From the IMG/VR virus record IMGVR_UViG_3300045970_000259, positions 1 to 38,876 of that record: DNA of 38,876 nt; one strand, 5' to 3'. Both the position numbers and the translations under genes were made by a program. This document shows positions 30,417 through 37,535 of the stretch, one piece after another. Under the pieces are notes generated by a model. The model did no database searches, had not been told where the DNA came from, and saw only the letters and a program-made list of their open reading frames with translations. Positions within the stretch are counted from its first letter, which is position 1. Each line of letters begins with the position of its first letter. This DNA is from a virus.

Positions 30417-31582
30417 TGTCTAAACTCCCTGACCTGACGATTGACCCAACGCTTGCCGCCGTTGATGCGGCGCTCGAGGCCGCGCGCAACGACGAGAAGC
30501 CACGCCCGTACTTCGGCATGTCCACGATCGGCGAGGAGTGCTCGCGCAAGTCGTTTTACCGCTTCCGCTGGGCCAAGCAGGAGAAGTTCTCGGCCAAGAC
30601 GCTGAAGGCGTTCGAGGACGGGCACCGCGGCGAGGCGATGCAGGCCGAACGGCTGCGGCTGGTCAAGGGCGTCACTCTGTACCTGGTCGGAGACGACGGG
30701 CATCAGTTCGGCGTCTCGGCCTGCGGCGGCCACATGCGCGGCCACCTGGACGGCGTCATTACCGGGCTGTTGCAGTCGCCCAAGACGGCCCACGTCTGGG
30801 AGCACAAGCAGGTCAATCCCGACAAGTTCAAGGCGCTGCAGAAGGCCATCACCGACAAGGGCGAGAAGGACGCGCTCGAGCACTGGGACGGCGTTTACTT
30901 CGGACAGGCCCAGGCGTACATGCTGCACGCCGAGCTAAAGCGGCATTACCTGACCGTCAGCACGCCAGGCGGGCGCGAGACGCTGTCGGTGCGCACCGAG
31001 TACCAGCCGGCTAAGGCCAAGGCGCTGGTGGTGCGCGCGGAAGCGGTCATCTTCGCCGAGTCGCCGCCCGCGCGCATCAGTGAGGACGCGGCGTTCTATC
31101 TGTGCAAGTGGTGTTCGTTTCACTCACTGTGCCACGGCACCGACGCGCCGGCGGTTTCATGCCGGACGTGCGCCCATGTCACGCCAGAGCGTGACGGGTC
31201 GTGGACGTGCGCGAAGAACGACTGTGACGTCATCCCGCTGGAGTTCCAGCGCACTGGCTGCCCAGACCATCGTTTCATCCCGCGCATGATCGAGTCGTTC
31301 GCCGATCTTGAGAATGACGAAGACGGCGTTACGACCTGGAAGAACAAGTTGACCGGGAAGTACTTCTCGCAGCCCGAGTATTCCTCGCATGAATTCGTGG
31401 CCGCGACCGACAAGGCGTTGCTGGGCGATGAGGGCTTCGATCAGTTCAAGGGCATTTTCGGGCACGCGCGCCTGATCGACACGACTCCCAAGGCGCCCGC
31501 GCAGAACGCAGCCGATGACGACTTCAGCGACATCCCGTGGCGCACCGTTGCCAAGTCCGCAACCGAAGAGGCCCCATTTTGA
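30416..31582 (+). CDS. RecB/Cas4-like exonuclease (PD-(D/E)XK) with cysteine cluster
   Basis: A 388-residue protein from ATG 30416 (MSKLPDLTID), preceded by a GGAAG site; a TTG three bases earlier is unneeded. N-terminal FGMSTIGEECSRKSFYRFRW resembles the start of phage RecB/Cas4 nucleases. Active-site candidates are GHLDGVITG and VWEHKQ, with the Q-x3-Y motif represented by QAQAYMLHAEL. The C-terminal region has Cys pairs (CKWCSFHSLC, then CRTCAH and CAKNDC), probably an iron-sulphur or zinc site. It should produce single strands for the Sak4-like ATPase. Confidence 0.82.
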   Translation: MSKLPDLTIDPTLAAVDAALEAARNDEKPRPYFGMSTIGEECSRKSFYRFRWAKQEKFSAKTLKAFEDGHRGEAMQAERLRLVKGVTLYLVGDDGHQFGVSACGGHMRGHLDGVITGLLQSPKTAHVWEHKQVNPDKFKALQKAITDKGEKDALEHWDGVYFGQAQAYMLHAELKRHYLTVSTPGGRETLSVRTEYQPAKAKALVVRAEAVIFAESPPARISEDAAFYLCKWCSFHSLCHGTDAPAVSCRTCAHVTPERDGSWTCAKNDCDVIPLEFQRTGCPDHRFIPRMIESFADLENDEDGVTTWKNKLTGKYFSQPEYSSHEFVAATDKALLGDEGFDQFKGIFGHARLIDTTPKAPAQNAADDDFSDIPWRTVAKSATEEAPF

Positions 31583-31914
31583 TGATGCGCGACCGCCGCG
31601 ACATTACCCGCCAGACTGCCACGGGCGTCATGCGCTGCTGCAAAGGCTGCGGCCAGTGGATGCCGCAACGCATCGAGCACTTCTACCAAGTGGCCGAGAG
31701 CTCGACCAGCGTCAAGCGTGGCCAGTGGTCAACGCTGTGCCGAGTGTGCGAGAAATCGCGACGACGCGAGGCGTACCGAAATGGCGGGGCGGCGACGGCC
31801 AAGAACCTTGCTGCCGATGGAGTGACGCCGGCACGAGCGGAATACGGATCGGCAAAGCCGACGTGGGATTTTGGCAATGACGCAGGCCTGATGCTGCAAA
31901 GGATGTGGCGATGA
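31582..31914 (+). CDS. Small zinc-finger protein, unknown
   Basis: A 110-residue basic protein (MMRDRRDITRQTATGVMRCC). Two cysteine pairs, CKGCGQW near residue 20 and CRVCEKSRRREAYR near residue 52, are spaced like the zinc finger of phage HNH/NUMOD accessory proteins, and FYQVAES between them matches that style. No nuclease His motif follows, so it is a zinc-binding DNA/RNA protein only. The start TGATGATG overlaps the preceding stop, and the next gene overlaps its end by ATGA. Confidence 0.65.
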   Translation: MMRDRRDITRQTATGVMRCCKGCGQWMPQRIEHFYQVAESSTSVKRGQWSTLCRVCEKSRRREAYRNGGAATAKNLAADGVTPARAEYGSAKPTWDFGNDAGLMLQRMWR

Positions 31915-32102
31915 TTACCACTTCAATGCTCGCCCCCTGGACAGTAGACCGCAAGCCGGCGGGCAAGATCAACCTGCCGCTACCGCAGCGACGCCGGACG
32001 CCCGACGGCACCGGCATAGTCCTCGGCGCGCTTGTCGGAGCACTGATCAGCGGCATATTTGCGCTGGTGGCGCTGGCGGCGTGGAGGTGGTTCGGTGGAT
32101 AG
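31911..32102 (+). CDS. Small membrane protein, unknown
   Basis: A 63-residue protein (MITTSMLAPWTVDRKPAGKI) with a Pro/Arg-rich cytoplasmic start and one C-terminal transmembrane helix (GIVLGALVGALISGIFALVA). ATG 31911 overlaps the preceding stop (ATGA) and has AAAGGA upstream; a GTG at 31905 is possible. No family is recognised. It is one of a row of small accessory genes between the exonuclease and the excisionase. Confidence 0.6.
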   Translation: MITTSMLAPWTVDRKPAGKINLPLPQRRRTPDGTGIVLGALVGALISGIFALVALAAWRWFGG

Positions 32103-32280
32103 CCTAGACCTGTTTCGGATGTGCATCTGGGACACGTATGAACGGGACGTGGCCGACGCTAAGCTCTCGCGCATCCTGCTGTGGGTCGGCGCTAATGCTG
32201 TGCCGGATCGCGTGTTCCCTGCGGCTGCGCTGGATAAGTGGGCGATGGAAAATGGATATGTGAGGAAGGGGACGAGATGA
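32095..32280 (+). CDS. Small acidic/helical protein, unknown
   Basis: A 61-residue protein starting at GTG 32095 with a GGAGG site eight bases before it. It begins VDSLDLFRMCIWDTYERDVA and contains KWAMENGYVRKG. The start lies inside the previous gene's last codons, a coupled arrangement. It is helical with one Trp pair and no membrane segment. The longer frame upstream is a Trp-rich shadow of the membrane gene. Function unknown. Confidence 0.6.
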   Translation: MDSLDLFRMCIWDTYERDVADAKLSRILLWVGANAVPDRVFPAAALDKWAMENGYVRKGTR

Positions 32281-32513
32281 CCGCAACACCCGACGTTTGC
32301 AGGCACGGCATCCTGCGCTGCAATTGCGACGTATGCACGCTGGAGCAGCGGATACAGCAATTGGAAAGCAGGTTGATCACAGACACCACGCGGCTGGATT
32401 TCCTGCTCGCCAACGCCGTCGGAATATATTTGAGTGCGCCTTACTATTGCACGCTGCTCTCGAACACGCGCGAGGCAATCGACAAGGTGATGCCAGAGAG
32501 GGTATGGAAATGA
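32277..32513 (+). CDS. Small cysteine-containing protein, unknown
   Basis: A 78-residue protein (MTATPDVCRHGILRCNCDVC) with five Cys in all, four of them in the first 20 residues in a CRHG, CNC, C pattern that may bind zinc. A helical segment LEQRIQQLESRLITDTTRLD follows and could form a coiled coil. ATG 32277 overlaps the previous stop (ATGA) with an AGGAAGGGG site before it. The pattern is often seen in phage accessory gene strings without a known role. Confidence 0.6.
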   Translation: MTATPDVCRHGILRCNCDVCTLEQRIQQLESRLITDTTRLDFLLANAVGIYLSAPYYCTLLSNTREAIDKVMPERVWK

Positions 32514-32938
32514 CCACACTCCGAGAGGCGGCACAGGCTGCGCTGGATGCTTTGAAGGACGCATACAAGCACACTGGTTTTCGCTACGCAGCAGAGGACG
32601 AACTTGAATCCGCCCTCGCCGCCGAGCAGGCGCAGGAGCCGGTGAGAGACATTCCATGCGGCCCAATTGGGTATGCGACGTGGGAAGAGTACCGCAAGGC
32701 AAATCCAGCATCTGAGGATTGGTACGCGGCAGTGGCGAGACACAGCGAAGCGCATATCAAGCGGCTTGCCGCAGAGAACGCGAAGCTCGCCAACCCCGCC
32801 CCGGCGCAGACGCCGATGACAGACGCGGAAGCGTTGGAGTTATGGGAGCGTAACGTAGCAGGCCCAACAGAGAGTCTGATCGAGCGACTTATACGCGCCG
32901 TCGAGCGGCATCACAGCATCCTCGGGGGCGGGAAGTGA
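32510..32938 (+). CDS. Helical accessory protein, unknown
   Basis: A 142-residue protein (MTTLREAAQAALDALKDAYK). It resembles phage proteins in which short helical primer-like motifs (AAQAALDAL, EDELESALAAEQ) are followed by a Trp/Tyr-containing region (PIGYATWEEYRKANPASEDW) and a terminal helix (ESLIERLIRAVERHH). It overlaps both neighbours by ATGA/GTGA, showing operon coupling. No catalytic or membrane signature was found. Confidence 0.6.
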   Translation: MTTLREAAQAALDALKDAYKHTGFRYAAEDELESALAAEQAQEPVRDIPCGPIGYATWEEYRKANPASEDWYAAVARHSEAHIKRLAAENAKLANPAPAQTPMTDAEALELWERNVAGPTESLIERLIRAVERHHSILGGGK

Positions 32939-33189
32939 GCACATTCCAACTCACGCTGGAAGCGTTCGCCGGAACCGATATCGACAGCGCCTGCTCGGAG
33001 GCCGTTCGGCTTGCCGACCTGTTGCAAGTCGTCGTCGTGTTCCCATTCAACGGCGTAACTTGCATGGCGCGCCCGGGCGATCACCCGGACGAATTGGCCT
33101 CTGTTTGGGCAGACGAACTGAAGTCCTCGCACACCTACAAACTGGCTTGCGCGTCGCGATACCAACCCCCAGCAGAGCGGCGGGAGTAG
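32935..33189 (+). CDS. Small protein, unknown
   Basis: An 84-residue protein from GTG 32935 (MSTFQLTLEAFAGTDIDSAC), overlapping the previous stop as GTGA, with GGGGCGGG just before. A helix (ACSEAVRLADLLQ) is followed by a strand (VVVVFPFNGVTCMA) and a turn with PGDHPDEL. The plan resembles small alpha-beta phage proteins; no family is known to me. It lies five genes after the exonuclease. Confidence 0.55.
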   Translation: MSTFQLTLEAFAGTDIDSACSEAVRLADLLQVVVVFPFNGVTCMARPGDHPDELASVWADELKSSHTYKLACASRYQPPAERRE

Positions 33190-33191
33190 GC

Positions 33192-33410
33192 GTGGCGAAT
33201 GAGCACAACAATGTCGGCAACAGAAAGCATCGCGCCGGGTGGCGGTCAGTATGCCCAAGGTGCGAACACTGCATCCATTACAAAGGATTCAACGACTTTC
33301 TGCGCGACAGTTTGCCAAGGCGGCAACCGCCATTCTGCGTTCTTCACCAGTTCATAACAAGACCGCTGGCGTTTTGCAGAGTGTGGGTAGAGAACGAGGA
33401 CAAACATTGA
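33192..33410 (+). CDS. Small cysteine-rich protein, unknown
   Basis: A 72-residue basic protein read from GTG 33192 (VANEHNNVGNRKHRAGWRSV). CPRCEHCIHY near residue 21, with a later Cys and His-containing segment (FCVLHQF, then FCRV), could bind zinc. The start is two bases beyond the preceding stop, and the end overlaps the excisionase start codon. The upstream extension of this frame covers the previous gene and is likely a shadow. The role is unknown. Confidence 0.55.
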   Translation: MANEHNNVGNRKHRAGWRSVCPRCEHCIHYKGFNDFLRDSLPRRQPPFCVLHQFITRPLAFCRVWVENEDKH

Positions 33411-33688
33411 TCCTCACCCTCGCCCAGGCTGCCGATAGCCTGTCCCTATCAACCAGCACCGTGCGCCGCCTCGTTGCTTATGGCGCCCTGCCGTGCGTAC
33501 AGTTATCGGTTCGGCGTGTTGGCATCCCTGCCAGCGCCATCGACGACTATATCCGGCAGCAATGGCGATCCGCACCTACACCGACGCCCAAGGTCGCGCC
33601 CGCTACGCTATCGAATTTCAGCAGGGCGGCAGACGCATTCACCGCCGCTGCCCGCCGGGGATCACCAGGGCGGCAGCGAAAGAGCTAG
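33407..33688 (+). CDS. Excisionase-like HTH protein
   Basis: A 93-residue protein starting at TTG 33407 with GAGGA six bases before it. LTLAQAADSLSLSTSTVRRL and VAYGALPCVQLSVRRVGIPA follow the winged-helix (HTH_17/MerR-like) excisionase pattern, with DDYIRQQW as the last helix of the domain. It directs the integrase to excision and sits upstream of it, as in many phages. The basic tail continues across 127 bases shared with the integrase gene. TTG is a weak start, so levels should be low. The longer frame from 33239 covers the previous gene. Confidence 0.72.
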   Translation: MILTLAQAADSLSLSTSTVRRLVAYGALPCVQLSVRRVGIPASAIDDYIRQQWRSAPTPTPKVAPATLSNFSRAADAFTAAARRGSPGRQRKS

Positions 33689-34542
33689 AGGTTCGGCTGC
33701 GGCGGGAAGCGTTCGCCGTGGATTCGTTGCAGCATCAACAGGAGGTGCCGCTCGCGGCGGCAATACAACTATGGCTCGAAAGCACGCTGCCCCACCGGAA
33801 GGACCAGACAGTCGTCAGCAAGGCGCACCAGTGGGCGACGTTCGTGGCTGGGAAAGCACTGGATACTGCCCCCGCTGTGGCGTCAACTGGTGGAATGACA
33901 TGGGTCAAGGCCGGCTTAAGTGTGGCAACTGTGAACAGGAGGTTGTGTGTTCTGAAGGCGGTCTGCAAATGGGCGTGGGAACAGAACCTGATAGCCGAGA
34001 ACCTGTCGCCCCGGATCAAACTGCTACCGGGGGAAGTGAAGCGCGAGGTATACCTGACGCGGGGCCAGATAGCGAAACTCGCGCGCTGCGCTCCATCGGC
34101 TACTTCGAAGTCTGCGATCTTGTTGACCGCGTACTCGGGCCTGCGCGCCTCGGAATTGTTGAGATTGTCCAGCACGCCCATCGGCGCGGATTCATTGCTG
34201 GTATCGAATACCAAGAGCGGCAAGCCGCGGCAGGTTCCCATCATCCCCAAGATTCGCGTGTACCTGAAACGCCTGCCCATCGGCCTGACCTACCGGCAAC
34301 TAATCGGTGAATTCTGGATCGCGCGCAAGGCCGCTGGGCTCGATCATGTGCGCTGGCACGACCTGCGGCACTCGGCAGCGTCCATGCTGGTGAACGCAGG
34401 CGTCGACCTGTATGTGATCGGCAAGATACTCGGCCACGCGTCCATGCAAACCACCAGCCGGTACGCCCATCTTGAGCAGGAAACGCTTAGGGCGGCGATG
34501 GGGAAATTAGGGAAGAATCCCACCAAGCGCCCACCAGATTAG
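33562..34542 (+). CDS. int: Tyrosine integrase
   Basis: A 326-residue site-specific recombinase from ATG 33562 (MAIRTYTDAQ); the longer frame to 33493 lies within the excisionase and is unlikely. Catalytic residues can all be seen: Arg195 (YSGLRASELL), Lys218 (NTKSGK), His266 and Arg269 (HDLRH), His292 (LGHAS) and Tyr301 (TTSRYAHL). The N-terminal arm-binding domain and core-binding helices (NRRLCVLKAVCKWAWE) are present. The stop is 21 bases before the tRNA-like attP sequence, as usual for integrases that use tRNA genes. It is convergent with the late lysis genes. Confidence 0.95.
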   Translation: MAIRTYTDAQGRARYAIEFQQGGRRIHRRCPPGITRAAAKELEVRLRREAFAVDSLQHQQEVPLAAAIQLWLESTLPHRKDQTVVSKAHQWATFVAGKALDTAPAVASTGGMTWVKAGLSVATVNRRLCVLKAVCKWAWEQNLIAENLSPRIKLLPGEVKREVYLTRGQIAKLARCAPSATSKSAILLTAYSGLRASELLRLSSTPIGADSLLVSNTKSGKPRQVPIIPKIRVYLKRLPIGLTYRQLIGEFWIARKAAGLDHVRWHDLRHSAASMLVNAGVDLYVIGKILGHASMQTTSRYAHLEQETLRAAMGKLGKNPTKRPPD

Positions 34543-34563
34543 GCGTTTTCCCTATGACGGACG

Positions 34564-34612
34564 CGGGACTCATAATCCCTTGGTCGTTGGTTCAAGTCCA
34601 ACCGGGCCCACC
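34564..34612 (+). other. attP core: 3' half of a CAT-anticodon tRNA
   Basis: This segment matches the 3' part of a tRNA: anticodon loop CTCATAA (34569-34575, anticodon CAT, so tRNA-Met or the k2C-type tRNA-Ile), a 5-base variable loop, T stem GTTGG/CCAAC with loop TTCAAGT, and acceptor CGGGCCC-A-CC ending at 34612. The 5' half (D arm and acceptor) is missing upstream. Integration here would rebuild the host tRNA. It lies just behind the integrase. Confidence 0.88.
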
Positions 34613-34672
34613 CTCAGGAGGCGTCAGCAGGCAGCGGGGATTGTCAGGACATCCCACCAGATCTGCACCAGG

Positions 34673-34906
34673 CTATCCGCACGTCACGGTAAGGTTCCCC
34701 GCAGCATCGCGGCTTGCCCTCGGCCTCGCGCACGCCTTGATCGTCAACCAGGGCGCAGTCTGCGGCGGGCAGTAGATCAGCAGATCCCCGCCCGACGCCG
34801 CGAGCCGATACCCCGGGCATAGGTTCGCAAACGAGACCGAACCAGCCACGGCAGCGCCCGCCGCCAGCATGACCAGCGCAGCCAGTACAACAGCCGCACG
34901 GAGCAT
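34673..34906 (-). CDS. Small secreted or membrane-anchored protein, unknown
   Basis: A 77-residue protein with a signal-type start (MLRAAVVLAALVMLAAGAAV, then AG) followed by a small domain with three cysteines (LCPGYRLAA, IYCPPQT, KACARPRA) and a last Cys near the end. It overlaps the preceding stop by TAATG. It is the last gene of the late block before attP. Its position near the lysis genes and its export signal suggest a periplasmic accessory protein; no Rz-type coiled coil is visible. An even cysteine number is compatible with disulphides. Confidence 0.6.
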   Translation of the reverse strand: MLRAAVVLAALVMLAAGAAVAGSVSFANLCPGYRLAASGGDLLIYCPPQTAPWLTIKACARPRASRDAAGNLTVTCG

Positions 34907-35409
34907 TACTCGATGCCGATGGGCACGTCGACCGGCGCCACCGGTGGCCCGTTGCTGTGGATCGTGTTGGCCTGCCCTGCCGAACCCACGACGACGCGCG
35001 GATTGTCGCTAGTGCCGCCCTTGGCCCGCAGCGCTGCGACCTGTAGCACCCGAGCGGCGTACTCTGCCACCTCCTGATCGCTGCCGAACGTCTGGTCCCC
35101 GCAGATCATCCTCGGCTCGCCCACGACGGCGCCATTCGCGCCGATGGCGTAGCTCAGCGGCCATCCGGCGGCAGACCGGAACGGATACCCGGCCGGAGCG
35201 TTCGACGGATCGCGCACGATCGACGGCGGGCGCCCAAACGTGATCGCGGCGATTGAGTTTTCGAACGTCGCAGGCAACGGCGCTTGGAGCATGTACTGCA
35301 CGCCGTTGTGCGTCACCGGCTTCGGGTACGTCTGGTCGACAACGGGTGTCATTGCGTCGAGTGCTGCGAGCGCGGCCGCAAGCGCGGCGCGAAGTTCGGC
35401 GTTGGTCAT
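34906..35409 (-). CDS. Phage protein after lysis cassette, unknown
   Basis: A 167-residue protein. The N-terminus MTNAELRAALAAALAALDAM is an Ala-rich helix. The remainder has VTHNGVQYMLQAPLPATFEN, GYPFRSAAGWPLSYAIGANG and GTSDNPRVVVGSAGQANTIH. It has no signal peptide or membrane segment. A GC-rich dyad at 35418-35448 precedes it, probably stabilising the mRNA. I do not recognise the family; cell or virion location cannot be told from sequence. Confidence 0.6.
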   Translation of the reverse strand: MTNAELRAALAAALAALDAMTPVVDQTYPKPVTHNGVQYMLQAPLPATFENSIAAITFGRPPSIVRDPSNAPAGYPFRSAAGWPLSYAIGANGAVVGEPRMICGDQTFGSDQEVAEYAARVLQVAALRAKGGTSDNPRVVVGSAGQANTIHSNGPPVAPVDVPIGIE

Positions 35410-35464
35410 GTGATTCCTTTCAATGAGGCGGGACGCGCTAACGCCCCGCTTCCTACCGGGTCAA

Positions 35465-35812
35465 TCAGGGGACGGCGACTTCGTTGACGCCATCGGTCGC
35501 ATCGGCGACAGCGGCAGTTACGCCAGCGGCCAGTTCTTGCACCGCAGCCAGCGCGGCGTCGATGTTTGCTTGGTCCGTCGCCGACATTCCGGTGACGGCC
35601 GCAACAGCCGCTTCGAGCGCGTCGATTGCGGCAGGCAAAGGGGCGAACGCCGTTGCCAGCGCGGTGACTGCGTCCAACAGTTCCTGAGTGGTTGCCATGG
35701 TTTGAGATCCTTGTTGAGTTAGCCCGGTTAGGGTTGCTTGAATCGAGTCCAGCCGGGCGCTGACCTCGCCTTTGTCCGAAAATAGAAAATGGTGGTACAC
35801 GTCAAATCTCAT
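35465..35812 (-). CDS. Ala-rich helical protein of lysis region, unknown
   Basis: A 115-residue protein from ATG 35812 (MRFDVYHHFLFSDKGEVSAR), overlapping the lysozyme-fusion stop as ATGA. A second in-frame ATG (MATTQELLDA) near 35698 could give a shorter 77-residue product. The body (LDAVTALATAFAPLPAAIDALEAAV, shown here in part) is a heptad-like coiled coil without Trp. It may be an oligomeric virion or lysis accessory protein. The longer frame to 35953 covers the fusion gene and was rejected. Confidence 0.6.
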   Translation of the reverse strand: MRFDVYHHFLFSDKGEVSARLDSIQATLTGLTQQGSQTMATTQELLDAVTALATAFAPLPAAIDALEAAVAAVTGMSATDQANIDAALAAVQELAAGVTAAVADATDGVNEVAVP

Positions 35813-36912
35813 GCCTTCGCCCCGGTATCGGTTGCGCGCTTGCTGGACGTGAACATGGACCCAAAGAAGAACCCCGTCAGCGCGCCCAACAGGCCCGACA
35901 GAATCGCCGTCACTACGACGGTTCGTAGTTGCTCGCTGTACTCCTCGCCCCATAGCACTCGGTACGTCACCATGTAGACCAATGGGACAAGGATGACGCC
36001 CATCGCGAACGCGCCCTGTTTCCAGTAAGGCAACGCATTCGGATCGGATGCCACTTCGCGCGCCTTCTGCACGCCCCCGCCGACCTCGACGATGGTCAGG
36101 TAGGGTTGCACCTCGGGCGCCGTCACAATGGCGTCTGTGACCGTTTTGACGAGTTCAGGCGACGCCTGGAGCTTCTCGACGGCCTGCTGCACATTAGTGG
36201 CCCCGGCTGCGGTCGTGACAATTTCGAGGATTTTGCCCGCAGCGTCGAGCTTGGCCGGCGTCGCCGACTTGTGGTCAAGTGCCGCCGCAATGGGCGGAAT
36301 CAATTGCGCCAGAACTGGGCCGAACGCAGCGAGCAAGGCAAGAATGGGCATACGTGTCTCCGGTTGTGGCTCGACGCGCGGCGGCACGTCGGATAGATCA
36401 ATCTCGGTGATAGGCGCCGGCTCGGGTTGCTCGAGCAGCTCGCCGTTGTCCACTCGCCCGCCATAGTTGACGAACACGGCGCGCGCTTTATCCATCGTCC
36501 ACGATGCCGACGATTCTGCGGCGCCCGGCAGGCTCGTCCATTCTTTGCGGCACTTGATGCAAGCCTGCTCGAATCGTCCGGCAATGACGTCCTGCAGCGC
36601 GCCCCTGCCCTGTAGCAGCGCAATGGCGCCGAGATCCTGCGTTGCCGGCGCGAAATCCGCGAACTCGTACTGCTCGCACAGCCGCGCCCAGGTCGTGCCA
36701 AGGAACTGATATGCGCCCGCAGCGCGCCCGCCCTGCGTTGTCGGGATGCCGTGGAACGGATGCCGCGACAGGTCAGTGACATGCTCGCCGCCGTTGATGA
36801 TCGTGTAGGCGTCGGCGCCCTGCCCGCTCTCGCGCTCGCGGATAACCCGCAGGAATGCTAGAACGTTCGGATAGTCGAGCGCGGCCTTCAAGCCTTCGGC
36901 GGATAGGGTCAT
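35809..36912 (-). CDS. Lambda R-like endolysin fused to a C-terminal holin-like membrane domain
   Basis: A 367-residue protein. Residues about 14-150 match lambda R transglycosylase (GH104-type): LAFLRVIRERESG with the catalytic Glu28, YTIINGGEHVTDLSRHP, GGRAAGAYQFLGTTW and DLGAIALLQGRGALQDVIAG. After a Pro/Glu linker comes a hydrophobic helix (PILALLAAFGPVLAQLIPPI), a polar helical part and two C-terminal transmembrane helices (GAFAMGVILVPLVYMVTYR and VVTAILSGLLGALTGFFFGS). The latter layout resembles three-helix phage or gene-transfer-agent holins. A lysozyme joined to a membrane domain is unusual. The N-terminus has no secretion signal. ATGA links it to the flanking genes. Confidence 0.85.
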   Translation of the reverse strand: MTLSAEGLKAALDYPNVLAFLRVIRERESGQGADAYTIINGGEHVTDLSRHPFHGIPTTQGGRAAGAYQFLGTTWARLCEQYEFADFAPATQDLGAIALLQGRGALQDVIAGRFEQACIKCRKEWTSLPGAAESSASWTMDKARAVFVNYGGRVDNGELLEQPEPAPITEIDLSDVPPRVEPQPETRMPILALLAAFGPVLAQLIPPIAAALDHKSATPAKLDAAGKILEIVTTAAGATNVQQAVEKLQASPELVKTVTDAIVTAPEVQPYLTIVEVGGGVQKAREVASDPNALPYWKQGAFAMGVILVPLVYMVTYRVLWGEEYSEQLRTVVVTAILSGLLGALTGFFFGSMFTSSKRATDTGAKA

Positions 36913-37535
36913 TCAGCCGATCCAGGCGCGATTACGCGTAGCCGCAGAGGCGGCAGTTCGACGCGTATAACCGTCAGCGGGTTGTTTTCTGTCCACAAGT
37001 CTGCGCGATAGTCGAACGTTCGCGACGGGTTGCTTGCAGGAGCGAGTAGGTAGCTCGGCGATACGCGGCACCCAATCTTTTTCTCTTCTATTGGGCGCTC
37101 TGGCGAAGGCCACGATGACGAGGCTGTCTCCCACGCGGCTTTGACGGTTCCGGTGTAGGGGCGAATGACGCAGATTTCTCTATAGACCCACACCGGAGAC
37201 CCCGATTTTACGGTGTCGATCTCAAACAGTTTTGCTTCGTCGCGATTCGTTGCCAGCCCGGAAAGAAATTTTGGGTGCTGATAGGCCAGCGTTACCGGCG
37301 GCTTGTCGTCCCAGAATACCCAATAGACCGCCATCAGGAACATTGACCACGGCGGCACTAGTAGGATGATGATCATGATCCACTGATTACGCCGCGACAC
37401 GTTATTGCCGCGCTCGCCTTTCTCGCCCCGCTCACCCGTGTCACCGTGCACTCCCTGCAATCCCTGAATACCCTGATCGCCGTGGAAACCCTGCTCGCCC
37501 CGCGCACCCCTGTCGCCCTGCCTTCCGATGTTCAT
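36909..37535 (-). CDS. Collagen-like membrane protein, unknown
   Basis: A 208-residue protein. Residues about 4-43 are Gly-X-Y triplets (GRQGDRGARGEQGFHGDQG and onward to GERGEKGERG), about 13 in a row, with charged X and Y positions typical of collagen-like trimers. A transmembrane helix (WIMIIILLVPPWSMFLMAVY) follows, then a 130-residue C-terminal domain ending PLRLRVIAPGSAE. With the collagen part cytoplasmic or outside, it could trimerise at the membrane. It lies between the holin-like and endolysin genes, an unusual place. Spanin, holin partner or surface protein are all possible, and none is proven. Confidence 0.75.
   Translation of the reverse strand: MNIGRQGDRGARGEQGFHGDQGIQGLQGVHGDTGERGEKGERGNNVSRRNQWIMIIILLVPPWSMFLMAVYWVFWDDKPPVTLAYQHPKFLSGLATNRDEAKLFEIDTVKSGSPVWVYREICVIRPYTGTVKAAWETASSSWPSPERPIEEKKIGCRVSPSYLLAPASNPSRTFDYRADLWTENNPLTVIRVELPPLRLRVIAPGSAE

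Noticed and set aside
34500-34620. Complete tRNA gene
   Set aside because: Only the 3' half pairs properly; no D arm and no 5' acceptor strand complementary to GGGCCC is present upstream.
35465-35953. Longer form of the 115-residue lysis-region protein starting at 35953
   Set aside because: The extra N-terminal part lies inside the endolysin-fusion gene in another frame; the ATGA start at 35812 is the better choice.
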